64,000 nt of DNA from Luzula sylvatica (GCA_946800325.1 OX326958.1:21092414-21156413), one strand, 5' to 3'; counted from the stretch's first letter, positions 16,227 to 27,576 are shown. A program made the numbers and translations. Notes: generated by a model from the letters alone, not told the origin.

Positions 16227-17597
16227 GGAAAAAATCTGTTTTTGGTCCCTAACAAATACCGAAATGTTCAACTTGCCCCCTGAATTTTTTTTTGGGTCAA
16301 TTTGCCCCCTAAACTTGCTATTTTTGTTCGGTTTGCCCCCTCCGTTAAATGGCTGTTAAATATGCTGACGTGACATTATTTTATACTTATTTTATGTTGG
16401 CGTGGCAAGTATCAAATTCAAAAATCCCTTTCTTTACAGCGACGGGCCGTCGGTAAAGGTGCCGTCGGTAATATTGTATGCGCCGTCGGTAATATTGTAT
16501 GGACCGTCGGTAAAGGTGAAACAGCGACGGGCCATCGGTAAATGTGAAACAGCGACGGGCCGTCGGTAAAGGTGAAACAGCGCGTATACACATCTGTTTG
16601 CTAGTCTCACTATCAGCGACGGGCCGTCGGTAATAGTCTCACTATCAGCTACCGCCCGTCGCTGATAATCATATATGTTGTATTTTTGTATTTTTCGTTA
16701 TATTTCGTTATATTTATATTATTATTATTTAATTAAAATAATTGATTGATAATATGTTATGTTGAATGTAGTTATGTTGGATATAATTTTGTTGATATAT
16801 TTATTTTATGTGTCCGTTAATAATTGATTTTCATTAATATGTTATGTCCATTAATAATTGATTTTCATTCTTTATAAATAATTTTGTGTAAATGGATCAA
16901 TTGAAATAAAATTGAATAAAATTATTTATAAAATTGTTTATTTCAATTGGTCCATTTACACAAAATTATTTATAAAGAATGAAAATCAATTATTAATGGA
17001 CATACCATATTAATGGACACATAAAATATTGGACATAACATATTAATGAAAATCAATTATTAATGGACACATAAAATAAATATATCAACAAAATTATATC
17101 CAACATAACTACATTCAACATAACATAACATATTATCAATCAATCATTTTAATTAAATAATAATAATATAAATATAACGAAATATAACGAAAAATACAAA
17201 AAATACAACAGATATGATTATCAGCGACGGGCGGTAGCTGATAGTGGGACTAATGGACTATTACCGACGGCCCGTCGCTGTTTCACCTTTACCGATGGCC
17301 CGTACAATATTACCGACGGCTCATACAATATTACCGACGGCACCTTTACCTATGGCCCGTCGCTGTAAAGAAAGGAATTTTTGAATTTGAATACTTGCCA
17401 CGTCAACATAAAATAAGTATAAAATAATGTCACGTCAGCATATTTAACAGCCATTTAACTGGGGGGGCACGAGTTTTTTAACGGAGGGGGCAAACCGAAC
17501 AAAAATAGCAAGTTTAGGGGGCAAAATGACCAAAAAAAAGTCAAGGGGCAAGTTGAACATTTCGGTATTTGTTAGGGATCAAAAACAGACTTTTTCC
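16227..17597. mobile_element. Hairpin (foldback) Mutator-like element, non-autonomous
   Basis: Termini are GGAAAAAATCTGTTTTTG.. and ..CAAAAACAGACTTTTTCC, flanked by a perfect 9-bp direct duplication TTTTATATA (16218-16226 and 17598-17606). Nine-base duplications are the hallmark of Mutator-like transposons. The two halves are complementary for nearly their full length (about 680 bp each, centre near 16910), so the element is essentially one long hairpin with no transposase ORF. Each arm holds an array of GCGACGGGCCGTCGGTAAA-type units (16440-16660 and 17220-17370). Arms still match closely, so the insertion or its palindrome is fairly young. Confidence 0.88.
16436..16665. repeat. GACGGGCCGTCGGTAA sub-repeat array in left arm
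   Basis: At least six units of CCGTCGGTAA(A/T), several joined to GACGGGC and to GTGAAACAGC. The mirror array is at about 17220-17370 in the right arm. Each unit (GACGGGCCGTC) is itself palindromic. Confidence 0.8.
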
Positions 17598-18025
17598 TTT
17601 TATATATACATAACTTACACATGAACAATCCAAATTATTATATTATGTCTGGATCCGGATCCGGATATCCAAACCCGAATCCGAAAAAATGTCCGGACCC
17701 GGATAATATCCGATCTGATACTAAAATCGAATGTCAAATCCGTATAAAAGTATCCGGATCCGGATCCGAATATTTTTCGAATCCAAATATTTTTTCGAAT
17801 ACGGTCTGGTTCGAAAAATATACACATATTTACGTCTGGAAAAATATAACATGTCTCCCAAACACACTTTGATATTTTTTATGTGTCAATCGAGAACGTT
17901 TAATTAAATTGATTAGTTCTTTTAATTGAATCAATTAAACTAAATATTAATTTGGGGGTTAATCAATCCAATCAATTCATTAAAATACACTCTAGTGAGG
18001 TCTCAAGAAAATTGTGGGGACTCCA

Positions 18026-18054
18026 TATATAACCTCTTTACATCTCTATATATA
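18026..18054 (+). promoter_or_regulatory. Possible TATA region of lectin receptor kinase
   Basis: Two candidates, TATATAA at 18026-18032 and TATATATA at 18048-18055, lie 170-200 bp upstream of the ATG at 18222. Either would fit; the sequence alone does not choose. Confidence 0.4.
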
Positions 18055-18221
18055 CCGCCAAAGTTGTGCGTGGAATTTCAAACCTTTCTACAATTTGCAA
18101 GAATATGAAGAATTAAGCTCTGCCATACACTTCCAATTTGGCCATTTCAAAAATATCCAACCTCAAAGCGCTACATATATTACAATAGAAATTAATCAAT
18201 TTGCAACACAACATAGTTCTA

Positions 18222-20796
18222 ATGGGGAAACTATATTTTCTTTCCATCTTACATACAACTCAATCTCTGATCTGTACTCTTCTCCTTCTCTCTTCATACA
18301 CCGAAGGCCGTAAATATCTACTTAAACGCGATTCTCTATCTGTTGAAAAATCTTCTGATATTTTGATATCACCAAATGGTATATTCACATGCGGCTTCTA
18401 CAATATCTCAGAAACTGTGTTCACGTTCTCGATATGGTTCTCTAACTCAGCAAAAAAGACCGTTGTTTGGACTGCAAACCCTAATCAACCTGTTCATGGT
18501 TCGGGCTCTAAAATTGTATTCAATAAACATGGTAACTTGGCCCTGAAGGACTGGGGAGGTAAAGTTATATGGATAACTAATCTTAATGCCACGTATTATG
18601 CATATCGTGCAGAACTCCTCGACTCGGGGAATCTTGTCATAATGGATGGAGGTAAAAATATTCTTTGGCAAAGCTTTGATTATCCTACAGATACATTGTT
18701 GCCTAATCAACCGTTAACCACAAAATTAGTTTCTTCTAACATCTCGGGTTCTTCAGTTAATTATATGTTATATTTTGATGATACATATGCATTATCTCTA
18801 AGATATACAAATCCCATTTTTTCTAGCGTATATTGGCCGAATCCCGACCAAGGTGTCTGGGCAAATTTAAGAATACCATATAAAACAAGTAGAAGCGCAT
18901 CTTTTGATGAAAACGGTTTTTTCTTATCGAGTGACAATTTCACATTCCATGCATCCGATTGGGGTCCTCAAATTTCAAGAAGGCTAACCCTAGACCCTGA
19001 TGGCAATCTCAGATTATACAGTCTGAATGATCACGATGGTTCTTGGTTTGTCTCTTGGGTGGCTGTATCACAACCATGTGACATCCATGGGTTTTGTGGT
19101 CAAAATGGAATTTGCAAGTACTTGTTACAACCGACTTGCACTTGCCCTCCTGGTTTCAGGATGATCGATCCAAGCGATTGGAGTAAAGGTTGTGATAGTA
19201 TTTACAAACGTAGTAGTTTCGAGAATTTAACAGATGTGTGGTTTCTCCGTCTTCCTTATTCGGATTACTGGGGTGAAGTAGAAAACGTCACAAAATCGAT
19301 CTCTATTAACAAGTGCGAAGAAATTTGTACGAGTTCTCCATCTTGCCAAGGATTCCAATTCAAACCAGCTAAAGGTGATTGCTACACTAAATCTTTGCTA
19401 TTAAACGGTAGATTTGTTCAAGGGCGCTCGGGAGACATATACCTTAAGTTTCCAAGAAGTGTTACAGAATCAAAACTAGCAACGACTACTGTGCGAGCTC
19501 TTGCATGCGGAAGGACCGAACCTGAAATCCTTCTTCATTTCAAACCAGATGGTAATAAGGAAAGAACGCTATGGATTTATCTCTATAGTTTTATAGTAGT
19601 TATATTCGCAATAGAAGCACTCTTCATTTCGTTCGGTTGTTTGTTCATACTTAAATATGAACGCAAACCGTTAGAAGCCGAAGAAGGTTACAAAATGATC
19701 ACGAGTCAATTTCGAAGATTCACATACGAGGAGTTAGAGAGGGCAACCGGCAAGTTCAAGGACGTGATCGGGAGGGGAGGATCAGGAGTTGTTTTTAAGG
19801 GAGAATTGAGTGACGGGAGAGTGATAGCCGCAGAAAAGTTGGAAGAAGTTACGCAGGGCGGGGAAGAATTTCAAGCAGAACTCAGCGTTATCGCGGGGAT
19901 TTATCACATGAATCTGGTGAGAATGTGGGGCTTTTGTTCGGAGAAATCACATCGGATCCTTGTGTCTGAGTACGTACAGAACGGTTCATTGGACAAAGCC
20001 CTATTTGGCATCGAGAACGACGGTCTTTTGCTCGGTTGGGAACAAAGGTATGTACCGTTAAAACTATTAAAGTGTATCCATTTATGTTTAATTCACATAA
20101 TATATGAAATCTAAACCGTTAATTGGATTTAGTTTGAATACTCTAGATTTAATTTATCATATCATATAATATTAATTCCCCTAATTTTATTGGAGTTTCA
20201 GGTATAAGATTGCACTAGGAGTGGCAAAAGGGCTGGCTTATCTTCATCACGAGTGTTTCGAATGGGTCATTCATTGTGATGTGAAACCTGAGAACATCTT
20301 ATTGGATCTCGATTACGAGCCCAAGATAACCGATTTTGGTTTGGCGAAGTTGCTCCGTAGAGGTGGAGGAGACTCTAAAGTGTCGCGGATTCGAGGGACC
20401 AGGGGTTATATTGCGCCAGAATGGGCGTCTAGTCTACCAATAACGACAAAAGTAGATGTTTATAGTTACGGTGTGTTACTTCTCGAGCTAGTAATGGGGA
20501 TCAGGGTTTCAGATCGCGTGCTAGATAATGGAGATGATGTTAAAATCATGTTGAAAAGTCTAGTAACTAGTCTACAAGAGAAATTAGAAGGTAGCGGTGA
20601 TGAACCGTTTAATTGGGTTCTAGATATCATCGATTCAAGATTGAATGGGCAGTTCAATTTTTCACAGGCAGCTTTTTGTGTAAAATTAGCAGTTTCTTGC
20701 TTAGAAGAGGAAAGAAGCAAGAGGCCCAGCATGGATTATGTGGTGCGAGTTCTAAACTCTTATTATCTTCAAGCCAATTCCATGAGAATTTCCTAG
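18222..20796 (+). CDS. G-type lectin S-receptor-like Ser/Thr kinase, two exons
   Basis: Exons 18222-20047 and 20202-20796 give 806 residues, full family length. Order: signal peptide (1 to about 29), bulb-type lectin with SGNLVIMDGG and LWQSFDYPTDTLLP, S-locus glycoprotein region, EGF-like cysteines (CDIHGFCGQNGICKY..CTCPPGF), PAN-type cysteines, one membrane span (about 450-478), and kinase from about 514. The extracellular part resembles the ZmPK1-like group. Kinase motifs: GRGGSGVVFKG loop, HCDVKPENILLD (non-RD), DFGLAK, GTRGYIAPEW. The beta3 position that normally holds the ATP-anchoring Lys reads Glu538 (VIAAEKL), so catalysis may be weak or absent. Predicted plasma-membrane receptor; ligand unknown. 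The in-frame TTG at 18201 is not a start; the ATG at 18222 begins the signal peptide. Confidence 0.93.
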
Positions 20797-22149
20797 CTAC
20801 AAAGTTCGTCTGAAATAGTTTTGAGAATGTTTCTATAAATCATGTAAAATTATGCTGATAATAATTGTTATGTGTTAAGGATCGATTTCATTATTTTGGT
20901 GTACTATATATATTCCGTTAGGCAAGTGTTGGAATAAAGAAATTTTGGAACGAGGAATAACTAACTAATCCAGCTTATTTCGTATGTGTTATGTAATATT
21001 AATGAATTAAGAAAATGAAATAAAATGACATCAAATTGTAAATGATCAGATTTTTTAGTTTTTGAATGGGACCGACCAGAGCTCTTCAAGAGTGAAAGCG
21101 TTCGGGTCGCCCAATTAAACGTGAGAGTGACACGTGTACATGATTTATACACAATTTGACGCTGTGATTCCATAAATCATAGTTATTTGTTCGAGTTTTA
21201 ATATTTCATAAAAAATATTATGAGCTTAATAAATTCCGATAAAAATATGGGATAACCTAAGGTTAATTTGAGAGGTTAGTTTTGGACATAATTCATATTA
21301 ATCACATTCGAAATTAATAATTAGTACAATCAGTAATGTTTTGAAACAATTAAATAAAATTTGAATCAATAAAAATCATATATTTTGGGGATATGTAGTT
21401 TTATTGAATAAACATAATGTGTGTTATATATAATGTATTTCCTAGTAGTCGTTTCTATGACACGGGTCGTTCATGTTCGAGATCATTATATTTTCAGGTC
21501 ATTTGAGTTTCACGTTGTTTGATTTCGGTATATGGTAGTTAAATTTTCATTATTTTATATTTCTTGTCGATTTCGAATTGGGTTCGAACAAGCCGTAAGG
21601 TCTTTTTTTTATCGAGTTACATTTTGCCAACTCTATAATACTATTTTATTTCACTTACCTGTAATTAGAGTTTCCGCATTTGATTGATTGATCAGTAAAT
21701 TTTGGATAATATGTTTTTACTCTTTCTTATTTTCGAGTTCTATATAACTTAATTTTAATTCTTTCAAATGGTTCTATTTGTAATTGGATTATTAAATTGT
21801 GATTGAATTTAAATGGATACCAGGAGAATACTTGGGTTACGCGGCGAGTATGCAAATTATGTTTTACATTATAATACAAAGTATAAAGTTGTATGATATT
21901 ATTGATAATATCATCTCAAAATAAAAAAAATGAACTCATTTATCTATGATTATGTATATGTTAAATTACTTTACATTATATTAGCAAAAAAAACTCATTT
22001 TAAATATTTATATGAGGTATAATACAATTTTACTTACTATTACATGAGATTCTTATAGTTAGATTTTTTTTTAAATTATATAATTATATCTTATGTATAA
22101 AGTTAAGAAATTTCTTGCAATTCTAGGCCTCCACGTCATCAAGGGCCTT
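20797..22149. other. Intergenic sequence downstream of receptor kinase
   Basis: AT-rich, no supportable ORF. Around 21040-21140 there is a slightly GC-richer patch without recognisable content. Confidence 0.5.
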
Positions 22150-22560
22150 TGTGTAAAATTTTTTTTTTTTTTAATTTACATTTTGATCCTTTTAATTTAT
22201 ATTTTGGTCCTTTTTAGTTTTAAAATTTACATTTTGGTCCTTCTTATTTATATTTTGGTCCTTTTTAAATTACATTACGGTCCTTTTTTACATTTCGATC
22301 CTTTTCTTATTTTACATTTTGGTCCTTTTTATTTATATTTTGGTCATTTTTATATTATATTTCGGTCCTTTTTTACATTTTGATCCTTTTTCTTATTTTA
22401 CATTTTGGTCATTTTTATATTTTGGTCCTTTTTTGTTTTAATTTATATTTTGGTCCTTTTTTATTTATATTTCGGTCCATTTTTATATTTTTATCTTTTT
22501 TTCTTATTTTACATTTTTTACATTTGATCTTTTTTTCCTATTTTACATACATATTAAAAT
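22150..22560. repeat. Degenerate T-rich tandem repeat (TTTTGGTCCTTTTTATTTATA)
   Basis: About 18-20 variable units of a 20-25 bp motif centred on ATTTTGGTCC or TTCGGTCC separated by T-rich spacers. Hydrophobic ORFs across it (many ILVLF, FGPF repeats) are products of the repeat. Confidence 0.85.
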
Positions 22561-22792
22561 TTGCGAATATGTCATGATTATATTAATCGATTTTAGAAGC
22601 ACCTGAACAAATGTTATTTATACAAATTATACTAGAAAATAATATCCGTGATAGACTAATTTCATGAACCTTATGCATCTATTGACATCATAATATTTTC
22701 AAATATGTCATGATTAGATTAATTTAGTTCAAACGCATGCGCGTTAATTCGCACACGCGTTAATTCTATTTAAATAATTATATAAAAAACAT

Positions 22793-22821
22793 CCCGCGCA
22801 ATTGCGCGGGGATAAAGCCAG
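22793..22821 (+). mobile_element. Helitron-like 3' terminus (degenerate)
   Basis: An 18-bp perfect palindrome CCCGCGCAATTGCGCGGG (22793-22810) followed after seven bases by CCAG|T. Helitrons end in a short GC-rich hairpin about 10 bp before CTRR and insert 5' of T. Here the end is CCAG, one base off CTAG. The palindrome core is the same as at 61731-61744. The 5' end was not found; the T-rich repeat at 22.15-22.56 kb may lie inside the element. Confidence 0.5.
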
Positions 22822-23848
22822 TAATTACTATTTCTAAGTAAAATTCTGTTTTTACACCATGCAACGTCACCATCTTCATTTGGGCCGTCCGATCAAAGGT
22901 AAAATTCAACTTTTTAATCCTAGCCGTCCAGTGTTGAATACACTCGGTGTTCGTAGACCATAAATATTTTCATACACGGTCCATCATGGACCATGTTCAC
23001 TTTATGTCGCTGGGTATAAGTCGAGCCGAGCGCTCTCTCTCTTCTCATTTCATTCTTTTCGCTCGACGATTTTTCCCGAGGACGAAAATTGAGAGAGAAA
23101 GACGATTTCGACCATGTTCACTTTATGTTCAACTTTTAGGGTTTCAACCGTGTTGTCATTTCTTTGCTACGAGAGTGAGAGAAAGACGTCCAAAGCAGTA
23201 TTGTTTGATGGCGACTAACCTCAGGCGACGTCGTTGACGATTTTGCGCTTGCCCTCTGTGAACGATCTTCGATAATAGTGACGAAGCCCTCAAGTAGAAC
23301 GCGTCGACGTTTGCACTGGGCAGATGAGGTCTTCTATCTCTTCGATTTCATGTAAGCCAGTAAAACTAAATTACAATTTCGTTTAAATCAGGGTTTCGAT
23401 TAAATTAGGGTTTACATTAAATTAGGGTTAAGATTAAATTAGGGTTTGGATTGTTTAGGTTAATATTGATATCTGATTTCATGTTTAGGTTAATATTGAT
23501 ATCTGATTATATTGTTTATGTTAATATTGATATCTTTTTGCTGCTGGACGTATAGAGAGTTCCCTGAAATGATCGATTGTTGAGTATTTTGTGTATTGGT
23601 TAGTTTAATTTCCGTAAATTTCTGTCAATTTTGATGATTGGTTTCCGTAATAACTGTTGTCTTTTCATAATTCATGACTTAATTTTCGATTTTGTTGATG
23701 CATAGAAGTTCAAGCTAAAATTCTCGATTTCTGATGCTTTTTTGCAATGCAAGGCAGATGAAGGACTTCGATTGCAGGAGAAAATGCAGAAGCGATATAG
23801 TATTTTGCGGTATTTGTATCTGCTGCTGTCAAGTTCCTGTGTTCGTTG
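22822..23848. other. Gene-free but promoter-like unique region with telo-box cluster
   Basis: Less AT-rich than its surroundings, with CTCTCT tracts near 23033-23045 and the phrase TTAGGGTTTCAACC. Between 23388 and 23450 four TAGGGTTT/AGGGTT motifs occur (reverse of the plant telo box AAACCCTA), and TTAATATTGATATCT is repeated three times at about 23459-23535. This resembles the 5' end and first intron of a translation-related gene, but I found no coherent coding exon. Confidence 0.45.
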
Positions 23849-24033
23849 TCTTGCTGAGTAGGAGGGGTTGTCCGATCTTCTCTGGTCCTGTTCGTTTGGC
23901 TTTAGTAGGCGGGGTGGCACGATCTTCTCTGGTCCCGTTTGCCTTTGTGAGTAGGCGGGGTTGTCCGATATTCTCAGGTCCCATTTACCTTTTTGAGTAG
24001 GCGGGGTTGTCCGGTCTTCTTTGCTCCCGTTTA
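23849..24033 (+). repeat. Minisatellite, left part (GAGTAGGCGGGGTTGTCCGA unit)
   Basis: Four units of about 46-48 bp: GAGTAGG(A/C)GGGGTTGTCCG followed by ATCTTCTCTGGTCCCGTTTGCCTTT variants. The array stops in the middle of a unit at the Athila-like LTR and resumes at 31092, so the transposon split it. Confidence 0.85.
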
Positions 24034-24442
24034 TGATAAGAGGAAAATAAAGCACCTTTTTGATATCTAATTTGGGGATTTTAGCCCTTTTGAATCACAA
24101 CTTTATATATACAATTGTTCATATTTGAGATAACAAAAATATTTTTTCACTAAGTGTGTTTTATTGCTTAATTACAGGTTTTAGGTGGAAATTCTCGGCA
24201 ATCCAAGAGTGTAGTTGCCTTCGTCTCCTCGTTCCGTTAAAATCGATATATCATACCGACCAATTCGGTACACGTGTGAAGGAGAAGACAAATAATCATC
24301 AACATAAGAGATTGCACCAAACTCTACTCGAAAACCACTCACACAATTGCCACTCTACAGCCCCACCTACCTCACCTACCACCCCCAACTACCCTCAATC
24401 CTCTCACCCATATCTCGGCCAATGGGAAAGCCCCAATGACAC

Positions 24443-24450
24443 TATAAATA
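24443..24450 (+). promoter_or_regulatory. TATA box in Athila-like 5' LTR
   Basis: ACTATAAATAAGACC; the same motif is at 29827-29834 in the 3' LTR. It places the transcript start near 24475, upstream of the CT run. Confidence 0.7.
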
Positions 24451-24526
24451 AGACCCCAAGGCCTATGAGAAGACCGCCCGCTTCCCCCCCCTCCCCCGCT
24501 CTTCGGAGCACTTTCTCTCTCTCACA

Positions 24527-24529
<3 letters not shown>

Positions 24530-24583
<54 letters not shown>
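24530..24583. repeat. CT microsatellite in 5' LTR
   Basis: (CT)n run of about 54 bp. The 3' LTR has only short interrupted CT runs at the same place, so the repeat has changed length since insertion. Confidence 0.95.
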
Positions 24584-24590
<7 letters not shown>

Positions 24591-25221
24591 AAGTCCAAGA
24601 ATCTTTCAAGATCACGCAAGCATTACCAAGAACGAACGATAAATTCTCTAAGATCGATCACCGAATAGAAGCTCACTTCATTCGGTGAATTGGTCTACAC
24701 TTCGACGAAGATCGAGTTGCGAGGATTGAGGTGGAGCTTTCTTCATCCGAATCCGCGCAAGCAAGGAGTCAAGCTTACTCTATTCCACTCGGGAGCTTTC
24801 TTCCAATTGGACTTCTTGCAAATCTCGAGTTCACTCAACCGGTACGAAGCTCTATTCTATTGGCGGGTGGATTGGTACGAAAGGAACGTGTTGTGCGAGT
24901 TGTCTAGCTCACTAGCATCTCAAAACAACAAGGAAGACATCCAAGACGAGACTCGGAGCTCACTTCATCTCTCTAGGTGTTTTCTTTCCTTTCTTGTAAT
25001 TCTTGTAGTTTAAATTTGAATTGGATTTGTGTAAAGAATTCTCGGTTTAATGAATCTTTAGTTCTTGTTTACTTGAATCGAATCCTTGTTTGTGTTTTTA
25101 CTTGATCTTTTGCTCTTAATTACTGCCTTGAACTTAGCACAAATCTCCATTAATTCAATCCCAAAACAACCCCTCAATTCAAAGCTCAAATCAATTTGCA
25201 AATTCGAAATCCAGAACAAGT

Positions 25222-25562
25222 TCCGTTGTAACGGAACCCAACTTGCGTTGTAACGGACATTTCGGTTTGTACCTGACTTTCAGTCTGTTGGTACTCCGTT
25301 GTAACGCAATTTCATGTCCGTTGTAACGGACTTGTGAGGAATAGTACTCAAGGGCAGTCATACTAGTGCGTTGTAACGGACATCTAGGTTCGTTGTAACG
25401 GACATCTAGGTTCGTTGTAACGGATTAACCAATCCGTCGCAACGCTACCTCTGTCCGTTATAACGGACTATCTCTTTCCGTTGTAACGGAACTTCATCCG
25501 TTGTAACGGACCTTCATACCAATCCTTACGTTAGACATAACCCTAATGTCCGTTGTAACGGA
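25222..25562. repeat. Array of palindromic TCCGTTGTAACGGA motifs, 5' LTR
   Basis: About twelve copies in 340 bp of a 14-mer with 6-bp arms TCCGTT/AACGGA and a two-base centre (GT or AT), some with one arm changed (GCGTTGTAACGGA, TCCGTCGCAACGC). Spacing is irregular. The core TAACGG/CCGTTA matches the MYB consensus YAACKG. The array lies downstream of the TATA box, so it is in the transcript leader. The 3' LTR copy is at 30571-30910. Confidence 0.9.
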
Positions 25563-25745
25563 CTATCTTCTGTGAATCTCCTTTGTTATATCTAGTCCAT
25601 TTTTGATCCAAATTTTGACGCAATTGGTCCCCGTGGAACGAATCTATATTTTTGCCACTGTACAAACATAGATTACAAATTTTGTTGATTGTTCGGGGTT
25701 TTAACACAACGACAAATTAAACACGCCAAAAACCCGCTCATCAAA

Positions 25746-25764
25746 TGGCGCCGCTGCCGGGGAG
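25746..25764 (+). promoter_or_regulatory. Primer-binding site (tRNA-Asp type)
   Basis: TGGCGCCGCTGCCGGGGAG begins three bases after the 5' LTR. It matches the complement of the tRNA-Asp 3' end except for one base. This PBS type is characteristic of Athila-lineage elements. Confidence 0.88.
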
Positions 25765-25898
25765 TAATGTTTAAGTCTAATTTTGAATCAAACTTGCAAT
25801 CTCGAGTGATATTTTTAATAGAATTGATAAGTTTGAACTTGATATTTCACTAATTTCGAAATTTTTCTATTCTGGCAAGGTACACGAAGTGGAGCAAG

Positions 25899-27155
25899 AT
25901 GGATCATCAAGAAAGACCAAAATCGCTTCGGGAGTTAATACGTCTCGATAGAGCCGCAAAAGGATATCCGGACTCCATGACAATTCAAGAGATTATCGAT
26001 CTAGAAATACAAAAATTAGAATTTCAAGAATGGGAAGAAATGGAAGAAAGGAAAGATAGAGAAGAAGACGAAGCTCGAAAATCCATGGAAGAACGAAGGC
26101 TCGGTTGGCTCTCAAGTTCACCCTCAAATCAAAACGATGAATCACACACCAAGACCCTTTATCAAATTCCCATCAACAAAGCTCACCAATACGAAAACGA
26201 ATCCCCATGGGGTCATGAGACACAATCCTATACCGAAAACTACTATCAACTCTCGAAACCCACATACGAACCTTCTCAAAATGAACTCGAATTTCAACAT
26301 GAATTTGAATGCCATGACCCACCATTTCAATCCCAAATCGAAGATCCAAATCAAGAAATGAAGCAAATGATGGAAGGAATGATGTCGATGATGCAATCAA
26401 TGAACGGAAAAATCGATAAAAACGAGAAAAACATGGACTTAATGAAGCAAGATATCTCAAGTATAAGGCAAGAGGTTTCGAACACGAATCGCCATTTGGG
26501 TAACTTGGAGACCCAAATAAATCAAATGGCTACTCGACTCAATGTTCTCGAGCAAAGGCACGTGAACGCAATATCGCTCCGAAGCGATCAAAGAGTGACT
26601 TGTCTCGAGTTAGAATATTCAAACGAGGAGATCGTGGAGATTGAAAGTGACAAGAGTTCAAGTATGGGGGGATTCGATGAAAGCGTTGGAACGAGAACGA
26701 CAATTGAAGAAGAAAAGGTGTCATTGGGTTCGACTCTCCAAAAGACGGTTCAACTCACTCCAATCGATGAAAACGCGCAATTATCAAACGAGCAAGAAGA
26801 GAAATCTACAATTCTCCAAGGTGAATTCTTTCCATATATCATCAATTTTAATTCATTTAAGAACTATGATGCTTCTCATGATAGAAATTCACCTTGTGTA
26901 GATTTATCAAGGAAGTCAAATACATTCGAAACACTCACGCCTCTCACAACTCCTCTTCATCAAACTCCAAGCGATGAAGCAATTCGAAAAATTCGAAGCA
27001 AGATTGAGGAAATATTGACGCCACTTTCGACATATGCAAAACGAGTGATACACACACCGATTTCTCTCATCTCCAACATCTCAAAGGGAATATTTCGAGG
27101 CGGTCGAAAAGTAGCGATCCATGTTAGTGCTTCGTTTAATTTTGAAGGAGGATAA
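25899..27155 (+). CDS. Athila-like gag remnant protein
   Basis: 418 residues. The N-terminus (ERPKSLRELIRLDRAAKGYP) and a Glu/Lys-rich helix are followed by a Met-rich coiled coil (about 150-225: MKQMMEGMMSMMQSMNGKID) ending LETQINQMATRLNVLEQR and HVNAISLRSDQRV, which is the arrangement seen after the capsid region in Athila gag proteins. The central retrotransposon gag capsid domain and zinc knuckle are missing. The reading frame is nonetheless open over 1.25 kb, so this shortened protein could still be made and selected. It lies 135 bp after the PBS in the sense direction. Function unknown; possibly RNA packaging. Confidence 0.7.
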   Translation: MDHQERPKSLRELIRLDRAAKGYPDSMTIQEIIDLEIQKLEFQEWEEMEERKDREEDEARKSMEERRLGWLSSSPSNQNDESHTKTLYQIPINKAHQYENESPWGHETQSYTENYYQLSKPTYEPSQNELEFQHEFECHDPPFQSQIEDPNQEMKQMMEGMMSMMQSMNGKIDKNEKNMDLMKQDISSIRQEVSNTNRHLGNLETQINQMATRLNVLEQRHVNAISLRSDQRVTCLELEYSNEEIVEIESDKSSSMGGFDESVGTRTTIEEEKVSLGSTLQKTVQLTPIDENAQLSNEQEEKSTILQGEFFPYIINFNSFKNYDASHDRNSPCVDLSRKSNTFETLTPLTTPLHQTPSDEAIRKIRSKIEEILTPLSTYAKRVIHTPISLISNISKGIFRGGRKVAIHVSASFNFEGG

Positions 27156-27576
27156 CATCGGCATGGTCGAGCTCGAGACCATAAACGAGAGCGCTAGCGA
27201 GGGAGGCAAACCCTCGTACCAACGGTGCAAGGACTACATGCTCAAGCTCAATTGGCACATTCCAAGATGAACCAAGAATTCCAATTCTCCATCACATCCA
27301 AAGGTTTATTCTTTCCATTCTCTCTCATTACAAGCTAACCTTGTTTCGAATTTTTGAAAATGCCACTCTTTAGTGAGCAATGAAATCATATTAGGCCATC
27401 TAATCTCAAGAAAGGAAAGGAAGTCGATAAGGCGAAAATCAATGTGATCAAGATGCTTACCTCTCCAAGATCGGCAAATGATGCGTTTCCTCCGAATCTC
27501 CTTGATCAACCTCCACGAATTCCCGATCAAATAATCGCAAAGGTGTGACCAAGACACGAGAAACACGACAAGATGG

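Larger units (their letters stand above)
16047..17812. repeat. GGATCC/CGGAT-rich tract interrupted by the hairpin element
   Basis: The two halves, 16047-16170 and 17648-17812, are dense in CCGGATCCGGAT, CGAATATT and GGATATCC words and read like one degenerate palindromic repeat. The hairpin element at 16227-17597, with its 9-bp duplication, separates them. ORFs here (rich in GSGSG) arise from the repeat and are not genes. Confidence 0.55.
24034..25743 (+). repeat. 5' LTR of the Athila-like element
   Basis: 1710 bp, TG...CA. It contains a TATA box (24443), a CT microsatellite (24530-24583) and the TCCGTTGTAACGGA array (25222-25562). It is 36 bp longer than the 3' copy, mostly because of the CT run. 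ORFs inside (for example at 24156 and 24690) are repeated in the other LTR and resemble no protein I know. Confidence 0.93.

Noticed and set aside
18201..18221. Start of the receptor kinase seven codons upstream
   Set aside because: The codon at 18201 is TTG; the ATG at 18222 begins a proper signal peptide.
22093..22577. Two hydrophobic ORFs suggestive of membrane proteins
   Set aside because: They are translations of the T-rich tandem repeat, with repeated ILVLF and FGPF from one DNA unit.
24156..25013. ORFs of 170 and 107 residues duplicated at 29540 and 30039
   Set aside because: They lie in the two LTRs of one element, contain the CT microsatellite, and match no protein I recognise.
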